DNA from: Burkholderiaceae bacterium
GTDB taxonomy: Bacteria > Pseudomonadota > Gammaproteobacteria > Burkholderiales > Burkholderiaceae
Length of the DNA stretch: 5,120 bases
Direction: 5' to 3'
NCBI GenBank assembly: GCA_017997515.1
Contig: JAGOEY010000149.1
Span: forward strand, 1 to 5,120
The notes beneath the pieces are model-generated. The model searched no databases, was not told where the DNA came from, and saw only the letters and a program-made list of their open reading frames with translations. The translations under genes were made by a program, and so were the position numbers. Positions 1-5,120 of the stretch are shown piece by piece. Every line of letters starts with the position of its first letter. The stretch's first letter is position 1.

Positions 1-21
1 CCCCACGCCGGGCCTGTGCAC

Positions 22-348
22 TTATGCAGCCAGTGCAACCCGGTGGGGCTGGCTGGACTGCGCCACCCAGATCAAGCCCTGCTCATGGGCGTAACGGTGT
101 GCGGCGTCTGCGGACTCAAAGAGGTCCTTGAAGCGCATGACACGGTCGGTGGACGCACTGCCACGGCCGCTGCGGATGGAGACGCTGGCGCCGTAGCGGC
201 CATCGTCAAGACGTTTGGAGAGGGGAGATACGAGGTATTTGCCGACTGCGGTAGAGAGTTGGTTAGAGATCAATGGAATAAAAAATACAAGGCTGCGCAG
301 AGCACAACAAGGGAAAAGGCATGCCCCGATGCCAGTGGTTCCGCTCAC
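22..348 (-). CDS. Small conserved-looking hypothetical protein, start uncertain
   Basis: I do not recognise a named family with certainty. The open frame gives up to 108 residues, read from a GTG at 348. Only the part from about residue 36 onward looks like real protein: KYLVSPLSKRLDDGRYGASV, then a Ser/Arg/Gly-rich stretch, DRVMRFKDLF and a short amphipathic segment YAHEQGLIWV. Codons there favour G or C in third position on the minus strand, as expected for coding in this genome. The pattern resembles short betaproteobacterial hypothetical proteins that begin near the KYLVSP segment (recall only). The first 35 residues are Cys/Phe-rich and unconvincing, and no ATG or GTG with a ribosome site lies just before KYLVSP; a TTG at 273 is the nearest alternative. 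It may therefore start at a rare codon or be a gene that has lost its start. No signal peptide or catalytic motif is visible. Confidence 0.5.
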   Translation of the reverse strand: MSGTTGIGACLFPCCALRSLVFFIPLISNQLSTAVGKYLVSPLSKRLDDGRYGASVSIRSGRGSASTDRVMRFKDLFESADAAHRYAHEQGLIWVAQSSQPHRVALAA

Positions 349-642
349 AACCCGGTCCAGTCACCATCCGCCGGATGCGGAAGTGGCTACTGGGCGCTGC
401 AGCAGCAGCGATGGAGGAGGGGCGAGGGAGTTTGGGGTGTTTGTGTGCCAACCGAAGTGGCACGACCCACGCGATGACGGGGCTAAAACCAAGGCACCTC
501 TGCTGAAGGGGCCGGCACCAGGACAAGGCATGGTGCAATGGAAGTCTGAAACGCGATTGGTGGATTCTATCATGGGGTGCAAAAGTCTGCCCGGAGATAA
601 CGGGGGGCAGGTCTGCTAAGGTGTGCCAAGAGACAAAAAACC
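349..642. other. Gene-free stretch between the small ORF and yigI
   Basis: About 290 bases without a convincing gene. The open frames crossing it on both strands give low-complexity or implausible proteins, for example Ala runs from GCN repeats and Pro/His-rich stretches. It holds two inverted repeats. One is an imperfect dyad at 357-393 whose core is CATCCG-C-CGGATG at 365-377. The other is a 6-bp stem GTGCCA/TGGCAC at 445-450 and 458-463 with a 7-base loop. A candidate promoter for yigI lies at 546-573. It must also contain any upstream signals of the minus-strand small ORF. Confidence 0.6.
546..573 (+). promoter_or_regulatory. Candidate sigma70 promoter for yigI
   Basis: CTGAAA at 546-551 matches the TTGACA -35 consensus at 4 of 6 positions. 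TATCAT at 568-573 matches TATAAT at 5 of 6. The spacer is 16 bases. Transcription would begin near 580, giving a leader of about 60 bases before the yigI start. This is a by-eye match and unproven. Confidence 0.35.
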
Positions 643-1125
643 ATGACCCCCAAAACCATTACCCCTGTTGTGTTCGAGCCTGAATTTATTGCCGGGCTGA
701 GCGATATCTTCGAAGACAAAATTGTGTTCAACCGCATGCTGGGCCTGAAGATCACCAGCGTGTTGCCCGAGCGGGTGAGCGCACGTATCGACATGCGCCC
801 CGAGCTGATTGGCCACTACGCCTACAACCGTATCCACGGGGGTGTCATCAGCGCCGGGCTGGACGCCATGGGGGGATTGGCCGTGATGGCGGCCATCGGT
901 GCGCGCCACATGGACGAGCCGCCGGAGCAGCGCCTGCACCGGTTTGCCAAGCTGGGCACCATCGATTTGCGGGTGGACTACCTGCGCCCCGGCATTGGCA
1001 CCCATTTCGAATTACACGCCGAAGTGCTGCGCCTGGGCTCGCGGGTGGCGTCCACCCGTATGGAGTTTGTGGGGCCGGACGGGCGGCTGATGTCGAGCGC
1101 GGCGGCGGCTTACATCGTCTCGTGA
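643..1125 (+). CDS. yigI: YigI-type hotdog acyl-CoA thioesterase
   Basis: A 160-residue single-domain hotdog-fold thioesterase of the PaaI/YigI group. The closest match I recall is E. coli YigI (about 155 residues), described as a medium-chain acyl-CoA thioesterase that hydrolyses acyl-CoA to free fatty acid and CoA in the cytoplasm. Shared landmarks are FNRMLGLKI (29-37), the HGGVISAGLD helix motif (65-74), and the strongly YigI-like GTIDLRVDYLRPG (105-117). These are followed by the strand VLRLGSRVASTRMEF (128-142) and a terminal ASATATY-like segment SSAAAAYIVS (151-160). D74, nine residues after H65, sits where hotdog thioesterases place their catalytic acid. The length is normal and no residue appears missing. 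The ATG at 643 is preceded by a weak ribosome site, AAGAGA at 628-633. It is transcribed alone and converges on clsC. Family assignment is strong; substrate length is inferred. Confidence 0.9.
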   Translation: MTPKTITPVVFEPEFIAGLSDIFEDKIVFNRMLGLKITSVLPERVSARIDMRPELIGHYAYNRIHGGVISAGLDAMGGLAVMAAIGARHMDEPPEQRLHRFAKLGTIDLRVDYLRPGIGTHFELHAEVLRLGSRVASTRMEFVGPDGRLMSSAAAAYIVS

Positions 1126-1163
1126 GCAGGTTGCCCAAGCGATTGGCCGGGTGTTTATATAAG

Positions 1164-1217
1164 AAATAGGCTTCAAGCGCACGTCTGTCGTGCGCAAGCA
1201 GCTATCAATTAAAGAGC
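1164..1217. repeat. Intergenic palindromic repeat between convergent yigI and clsC
   Basis: An imperfect palindrome fills the gap between two convergent stop codons. The inner stem is perfect over 7 bp (GCGCACG at 1177-1183, CGTGCGC at 1189-1195) with loop TCTGT. An outer arm also pairs: ATAGGCTT (1167-1174) against AAGCAGCTAT (1196-1205) with a two-base bulge. It ends in TATCAATTAAAGAGC. From memory, elements reading TAGCTGCTTGCGC, stem, then TATCAA-A/T-rich-GC are dispersed in large numbers between genes in Comamonadaceae, with a fixed outer arm and a variable inner stem. Here it ends 4 bases before the clsC stop and could serve as a bidirectional transcript end, although only short A/T runs follow it. 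The structure is seen directly; family membership is recalled. Confidence 0.65.
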
Positions 1218-1221
1218 AAAA

Positions 1222-2925
1222 TCACAGCATCTCTTCCGGCGCAAAAGGCCCCGCCAGCTTCAGCAATATCTTCAGCCCCATGCGGGCATCCGGTTCACTG
1301 CTGAGCACTTCGCCGGGCTGCCCGGGTGTCTCCGACGGGGTTGTCCAGCGCAGCTGGCCGTCCTGCAGGCTGAGTTCGTAGCTGTCGTCCAGGCTCTGGT
1401 CGATGGCCGCTTCCATGGCGGCTGACAACTTGCGGCTGCGGATGACCATGCCCAGCTCGGTGTTCTGCAACTGCGAGCGCAAGTCCAGGTTCATCGACCC
1501 GACCACCAGCAAACGGCTGTCGATCACCAGCGCCTTGGTGTGCAGGCTGGCGCGCGAATCAGGGGTGGAGCCAAAAAAGCGCTGCTGTGTCTTGCCCTCT
1601 GCGCGCATCTCAAACAGCTCGACACCCGCTTCCAGCAAGGGCTGGCGGTAACGCGCGTACCCCACATGGGCCAGCGGTGCATCGTTGGAGGCGAGGGAGT
1701 TGGTCAGCACCCGCACGCGTACACCGCGTTGGCGCAGAGTGGTGAACACCTCCATCATGCGGGGGCCGGGCACAAAGTACGGCGAGATGATCAGCACCTC
1801 TTTTTGCGCACGGGTGACGATGTTCAGCACGCCGTCCACCACGTTGTCATCGCGGTCACTTTCGTCCAGCGGGTTTTCGGGTGCGATCTTGGTGGGTTTG
1901 TCGACCAGCAGGGCCGACGGTGCCCAGGCCAGTGCCAGTGTGCCGGACTGTATTTCGCGGGCCATGGCGGTGGCACCGGGGACGGGGTGGCCTTCCACCA
2001 CAGCAGGCGCGGCGGGGGTGGTGTCTGCAGCATCCACCGGGGCCGATGCCACACGGGTTTGGGTTCCTGCAGAAGACGCAGCCGGTGGGGCGGGGGCTGG
2101 GTCGGCGTAAAACGCCTTCAGGTCATTGCCACTCAGGACGTTGCGCACCGGATAGGCGCGGATGTCGTTCCAGTAGGCGTCAAAGCTGTGGGACAGATCG
2201 GTGACCATCGGGCCCGCCACCAGCAAGTCCAGGTCGAGGAAGTTGCTGGTGTCGCTCTGGCCAAAATACGCGTCACCCAGGTTGCGCCCGCCCGCCACGG
2301 CGAGTGTGTTGTCGGCCACCAGGATCTTGTTGTGCATACGCTGCTGGATACGTTTGAAGTCAAACAGCGACCCCAGGATGCGGCCGGCCTGCGAGCTGCG
2401 CGGGCCGGACACGGGGTTGAACATGCGCACTTCGATGCCAGGCTCCAGGTCCAGCCGCAGCACGGCCACGTTTTTGCCCACGGCGTTGAAGTCGTCCAGC
2501 AGCAAACGCACCCGTACGCCGCGGCGCGCGGCCTCGCGCAGGCGCTCCATCAACGCTTCGGTCGAGCTGTCGTAGTGGATGGTGTAGTACTGCAGGTCGA
2601 GTGTTTTGGTGGCTGCGTCGATCAGCGCCATACGGCTGCCATAGGCGGCCTCGGACGAACCCAGCAGGCGAAAGCCCGAGAGGCTGGGGCGCTTGTCGTC
2701 CTTGGGGCGGGATGCATCCACCAGCGCAGCCAGGGGCAAACCCGTGTTGCTGGCCAGCGCATGGGTGGGTTCATGGGGCGCCTGGGGCGGCAGGTTGCCA
2801 CAGCCTGCAAGCCCGAGCACCACAGCCGACAGCGCCGCCGTCAACCAGGCCCTGGTGCGGCGCAGGCGAGGGAAAGAGGTCGAGGTGACCGGGGTGGCAA
2901 GGGTGTCAGCAAAGGCGAGGGTCAC
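1222..2925 (-). CDS. clsC: ClsC-type cardiolipin synthase / phospholipase D lipoprotein
   Basis: A 567-residue phospholipase D superfamily protein. Both catalytic HKD motifs are intact. The first has H198, K200, D205, G212, N215 in MHNKILVADNTLAVAGGRN. The second has H462, K464, D469, G476, N479 in LHTKALVIDSRLLVVGSMN. Flanking segments LDLQYYTIHYDSS (109-121), GVRVRLLLDDFNAVG (136-150) and VLTNSLASNDAPLAHVGYAR (406-425) match E. coli ClsC (YmdC), which makes cardiolipin from phosphatidylglycerol and phosphatidylethanolamine. The N-terminus has an Arg-rich region (20-25), a hydrophobic segment (27-40) and a lipobox LAGC with Cys42, so it is probably lipidated; Gly at +2 does not suggest inner-membrane retention. 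It is longer than E. coli ClsC (about 473) because of this leader and an Ala/Pro-rich insert at about 276-320 between the two halves. The start is GTG with a good ribosome site. No ymdB-like partner is seen here. Exact substrate is inferred. Confidence 0.9.
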   Translation of the reverse strand: MTLAFADTLATPVTSTSFPRLRRTRAWLTAALSAVVLGLAGCGNLPPQAPHEPTHALASNTGLPLAALVDASRPKDDKRPSLSGFRLLGSSEAAYGSRMALIDAATKTLDLQYYTIHYDSSTEALMERLREAARRGVRVRLLLDDFNAVGKNVAVLRLDLEPGIEVRMFNPVSGPRSSQAGRILGSLFDFKRIQQRMHNKILVADNTLAVAGGRNLGDAYFGQSDTSNFLDLDLLVAGPMVTDLSHSFDAYWNDIRAYPVRNVLSGNDLKAFYADPAPAPPAASSAGTQTRVASAPVDAADTTPAAPAVVEGHPVPGATAMAREIQSGTLALAWAPSALLVDKPTKIAPENPLDESDRDDNVVDGVLNIVTRAQKEVLIISPYFVPGPRMMEVFTTLRQRGVRVRVLTNSLASNDAPLAHVGYARYRQPLLEAGVELFEMRAEGKTQQRFFGSTPDSRASLHTKALVIDSRLLVVGSMNLDLRSQLQNTELGMVIRSRKLSAAMEAAIDQSLDDSYELSLQDGQLRWTTPSETPGQPGEVLSSEPDARMGLKILLKLAGPFAPEEML

Positions 2926-2930
2926 ATACG

Positions 2931-2934
2931 CTCC
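2931..2934 (-). promoter_or_regulatory. Ribosome binding site fixing the clsC GTG start
   Basis: On the minus strand GGAG lies five bases before GTG at 2925-2923. The ATG overlapping this GTG by two bases is immediately followed by TGA in its own frame and cannot serve. No later in-frame ATG precedes the lipoprotein hydrophobic segment, so GTG with this site is the best start. Confidence 0.6.
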
Positions 2935-3002
2935 AGATGGCGCACGGCACCTGCCCTGCGTGGGCCCAATATACCGATTGCCAGCTGTTTATGTGTCGGA
3001 CA

Positions 3003-3044
3003 AGCGCCACTGGCTGTGTCAGCCGTGCCAGCCGGTGTGGCGCT
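3003..3044 (-). terminator. Stem-loop just after uup, possible transcript end
   Basis: AGCGCCAC (3003-3010) and GTGGCGCT (3037-3044) form a perfect 8-bp outer stem. Inside it GGCTG (3012-3016) can pair with CAGCC at 3029-3033, or with CAGCC at 3020-3024 in a tighter hairpin. The stem begins 8 bases beyond the uup stop on the minus strand. Only a weak T run (TTGTCC) follows, so this is not a textbook intrinsic terminator. It could end or protect the uup 3' end and separate it from clsC, whose start lies about 80 bases further on. Confidence 0.4.
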
Positions 3045-3052
3045 CGGTGGGT

Positions 3053-4966
3053 TTACGTGGACAGCGCGGTCCAGCGCTCCAGTGCGGCCATCAGTTCGTC
3101 CTCGATCAGCTCTCCGCGCGCGAGCAGCTTGGCGGCTTTGGCCCCGTCGGTGGCGTACAACGTGCCGTCAGCCAGGGCGGCCTGGATGTCGGTTTGTTCG
3201 GCCTCCAAAGCTGCAATCGACTGGGGCAAGGTGTCCAGCTCGCGCTGCTCCTTGTAGCTAAGCTTCTTTTTTGATAGCGGACTCTGCACGTCCGCTGTGC
3301 GCTGGGAGGTGTTTTCGCTTTTGTTTTCTGCTGCAGCGGCCGGTGCTGCGGGTTTGGCTGCACCGGCTGCGCTGGCGCGCTGGGCGGCAATCTCGCGGGC
3401 GCGGCGCGACTGGGTCAACCAGTCTTGCACGGTGCCTTCGTATTCGCGCCACAGGCCGTCGCCTTCAAAAGCCAGTGTGCTGGTCACCACGTTGTCCATG
3501 AAGGTCCGGTCGTGACTGACCAAAAACACGGTGCCGTCGTAACTTTGCAGCAGCTCTTCCAGCAACTCGAGCGTGTCGATGTCGAGGTCGTTGGTGGGTT
3601 CGTCCAGCACCAGCACGTTGGCCGGGCGGGCAAACAGGCGGGCCAGCAACAGGCGGTTGCGTTCGCCGCCCGACAGGGAGCGTACTGGGGAATTCGCACG
3701 TGCGGGCGAGAACAGGAAGTCGCCCAGGTAACTCTTCACATGTTTGCGCTGGTTGCCAATCTCGATCCACTCGCTGCCGGGGCTGATGAAGTCTTCGAGT
3801 GTGGCGTCCAGGTCCAGCGCGTTGCGCATCTGGTCAAAGTACGCCACCTGCAGGTTGGCACCCTGGCGAATCTTGCCGCTGTCCGCCTGCAACTCGCCCA
3901 GGATGAGTTTGAGCAGGGTGGTTTTGCCCGCGCCATTGGGGCCGAGCAGACCGATTTTTTCACCACGCACGATGGTGCCGGTGAAGTTCTTCACGATGAG
4001 TTTGTCGCCAAACGACTTGCCCACCTCGGTCAACTCGGCCACGATCTTGCCGCTGGTCTGGCCTTGGGCCACATCCATGTTGACGCTGCCCAGCGCATTG
4101 CGGCGCTCGGCGCGGCTGGCGCGCATGTCCTGCAGCCGGGTGATGCGGCTCTGGCTGCGGGTGCGGCGCGCCTCCACACCTTTGCGGATCCAGATTTCTT
4201 CCTGCGCCAGCAGCTTGTCGGCCTTGGCGTTGATGACGGCTTCCTGCGCCAGCTGTTCTTCCTTTTGCAGCACGTACTGCTCGAAGTTGCCGGGGTAGGA
4301 GCCCAGACGGCCCCGGTCCAATTCCACGATGCGCGTGGCGACCCGGTTCAGGAAGCTGCGGTCATGGGTGATGGTCACGATGCTGCCCTGGAAGTCGATC
4401 AGCAATTCTTCCAGCCACTCGATGGAGTCCAGGTCCAGGTGGTTGGTGGGTTCATCTAATAAGAGGACGTCCGGGTGGGCCACCAGCGCCTGCGCCAGGG
4501 CCACACGTTTTTTGGTGCCGCCAGAGAGTGTGCCCACGACGGCGTTCGGGTCCAGGTGCAGGCGGTGCAGGGTTTCCTCCACACGCTGCTCCCAGTTCCA
4601 GGCGTCGTACGCCTCGATGATGGATTGCAAAGCGTTCAGGTCCAGCCCGTCTTCGCCAGACAGGTACTGGTCTCTTGCGGCAATAACGCCCGCCAGACCT
4701 ACGCTAGCTGCTTCGAAAACAGTAGCGTCAGAGTCCAGGTTGGGCTCCTGCGCCACATAGGTGATGCGCAGCCCCGTCTGCACCTGCAGGGCGCCATCGT
4801 CGGGTTTTTCCATTCCCGCGAGGATTTTGAGCATGGAGGACTTGCCCGCGCCGTTGCGGCCGATAAGGCCCACACGTTCAGCGGATTCAAGAGCGAAGTC
4901 GGCGTGGTCGAGAAGAGCGACGTGTCCAAAGGCCAGTTGGGCGTCGAGTAGGGTGATAAGTGCCAT
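3053..4966 (-). CDS. uup: ABC-F family ATPase Uup
   Basis: A 637-residue soluble protein with two ABC ATPase domains and no membrane segment, the layout of ABC-F proteins; E. coli Uup is about 635 residues. Domain 1: Walker A GRNGAGKS (36-43), signature LSGGT (147-151), Walker B LLLDEPTNHLDL (168-179) with catalytic Glu172, switch His201. Domain 2: Walker A GPNGAGKT (342-349), signature LSGGE (431-435), Walker B VLDEPTNDLD (453-462) with Glu456, switch His485. The charged interdomain linker (about 233-305) is the segment ABC-F proteins place near the ribosomal P site. After an Ala/Pro-rich spacer (about 528-548) comes the Uup-specific C-terminal coiled coil beginning KKKLSYKEQRELD (566-578), which separates Uup from EttA and other paralogues. 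Uup is linked to ribosome function and to suppression of precise transposon excision. Starting at MALITLLDAQ agrees with the family, although no clear ribosome site precedes it. Confidence 0.95.
   Translation of the reverse strand: MALITLLDAQLAFGHVALLDHADFALESAERVGLIGRNGAGKSSMLKILAGMEKPDDGALQVQTGLRITYVAQEPNLDSDATVFEAASVGLAGVIAARDQYLSGEDGLDLNALQSIIEAYDAWNWEQRVEETLHRLHLDPNAVVGTLSGGTKKRVALAQALVAHPDVLLLDEPTNHLDLDSIEWLEELLIDFQGSIVTITHDRSFLNRVATRIVELDRGRLGSYPGNFEQYVLQKEEQLAQEAVINAKADKLLAQEEIWIRKGVEARRTRSQSRITRLQDMRASRAERRNALGSVNMDVAQGQTSGKIVAELTEVGKSFGDKLIVKNFTGTIVRGEKIGLLGPNGAGKTTLLKLILGELQADSGKIRQGANLQVAYFDQMRNALDLDATLEDFISPGSEWIEIGNQRKHVKSYLGDFLFSPARANSPVRSLSGGERNRLLLARLFARPANVLVLDEPTNDLDIDTLELLEELLQSYDGTVFLVSHDRTFMDNVVTSTLAFEGDGLWREYEGTVQDWLTQSRRAREIAAQRASAAGAAKPAAPAAAAENKSENTSQRTADVQSPLSKKKLSYKEQRELDTLPQSIAALEAEQTDIQAALADGTLYATDGAKAAKLLARGELIEDELMAALERWTALST
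3261..3296. repeat. Possible degenerate palindromic repeat inside uup coding
   Basis: Within the linker-coding part of uup (residues about 557-569) the plus strand reads GCTTCTTTTTTGATAGC (3262-3278), overlapping a perfect 7-bp stem AGCGGAC (3276-3282)/GTCCGCT (3290-3296) with a 7-base loop. The 17-base stretch matches the equivalent edge of the yigI-clsC palindrome (minus strand, 1217-1201) at 13 of 17 positions, and a GC-rich stem follows in both. The A-rich part also encodes the conserved KKKLS of Uup, so part of the likeness may be chance. Confidence 0.3.
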
Positions 4967-4976
4967 GTAGGCAGCG

Positions 4977-4982
4977 ATTATC
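4977..4982 (-). promoter_or_regulatory. Candidate -10 element close to the uup start
   Basis: GATAAT on the minus strand (5 of 6 to consensus) ends 10 bases before the uup ATG. If used, transcription would start within a few bases of the ATG and give a nearly leaderless message, which would fit the lack of a visible ribosome site. No matching -35 hexamer is seen at 16-18 bases, so support is weak. Confidence 0.22.
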
Positions 4983-5045
4983 CCGTGCGTTCGTGTCGGG
5001 CGTGTGGGGGAGGATGTTTTGGCCGAAAGCCCTGAGGTGCGGATT

Positions 5046-5092
5046 GCGTCTGTAGACGCTCTTGGAGGATGTGCTTCCTCTCTATATAGAGA
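5046..5092. promoter_or_regulatory. Two short perfect dyads upstream of uup
   Basis: GCGTCT-GT-AGACGC (5046-5059) and TCTCTATATAGAGA (5079-5092) are each 14-base dyads. Their centres are 33 bases apart, close to three helical turns. They could be regulator binding sites for uup or for a gene beyond the window edge. No gene is seen in 4967-5120. Confidence 0.3.
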
Positions 5093-5120
5093 AGGGCGCG
5101 GGAGCTTGCTGTGCTTGGAC

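Noticed and set aside
16..477. Plus-strand open frame over the small ORF
   Set aside because: No protein-like pattern. The opposite strand has better codon bias and a conserved-looking core; the distal part runs through repetitive GCN and GGN sequence.
215..619. Plus-strand open frame before yigI
   Set aside because: Implausible composition, no ribosome site and overlap with predicted signals; judged non-coding.
616..1005. Minus-strand open frame antisense to yigI
   Set aside because: A shadow of yigI, whose product matches a known family end to end.
2968..2973. TATATT on the minus strand as a -10 element for clsC
   Set aside because: A good hexamer match, but no -35 element at acceptable spacing: the nearest TTG-containing hexamer is 24 bases away.
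1540..3261. Long plus-strand open frame (573 codons) antisense to clsC and the uup end
   Set aside because: It mirrors the third-position GC bias of clsC. Its product is rich in Arg, Gly, His and Gln with no domain, while the opposite strand encodes an intact two-motif enzyme.
3425..4459. Plus-strand open frame (344 codons) antisense to uup
   Set aside because: A shadow of the strongly conserved uup frame; the His/Gln/Val-rich product shows no recognisable motif.
5062..5088. TTGGAG and TATATA as a plus-strand promoter reading out of the window
   Set aside because: The spacer is 15 bases, the -35 match is 3 of 6, and TATATA is the core of a perfect dyad. No gene can be seen downstream within the window.
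1..5120. CRISPR array, tRNA or rRNA genes, insertion sequence, toxin-antitoxin or defence genes
   Set aside because: No regularly spaced direct repeats, no cloverleaf or rRNA-like segments, and no transposase, nuclease or toxin motifs were seen on either strand.

Overview
The window carries GC-rich chromosomal DNA. Its protein families and a characteristic intergenic palindrome suggest a betaproteobacterium of the Comamonadaceae (Rhodoferax, Polaromonas or Acidovorax type). That placement rests on recall, not on a search. I see three well-supported protein genes, one small uncharacterised gene, several palindromic non-coding elements, and no tRNA, rRNA, CRISPR array, insertion sequence or phage gene.

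Layout, left to right. A small minus-strand ORF ends at 22; it encodes an uncharacterised protein whose start codon is unclear. A gene-free stretch follows (about 349-642) with a plausible sigma70 promoter near its right end. A plus-strand gene at 643-1125 encodes a YigI-type hotdog acyl-CoA thioesterase. It converges on a minus-strand gene (1222-2925) for a ClsC-type phospholipase D/cardiolipin synthase made as a lipoprotein. The 96-base gap between their stop codons holds a long imperfect palindrome of the repeat type scattered through Comamonadaceae genomes. Upstream of clsC on the same strand, and separated by a stem-loop, is uup (3053-4966), encoding a duplicated-ATPase ABC-F protein. The last 154 bases are the uup upstream region, with two short perfect dyads and no complete gene.

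Functionally the genes look like ordinary housekeeping. YigI removes CoA from medium-chain acyl-CoAs, ClsC-type enzymes make cardiolipin in the envelope, and Uup is a ribosome-associated ABC-F ATPase. The first two both touch lipid metabolism, but they are convergent and not an operon. I found no credible new multi-gene system. The most interesting signals are the palindromic repeat between yigI and clsC and a possible degenerate relative of it lying in frame in the linker-coding part of uup.
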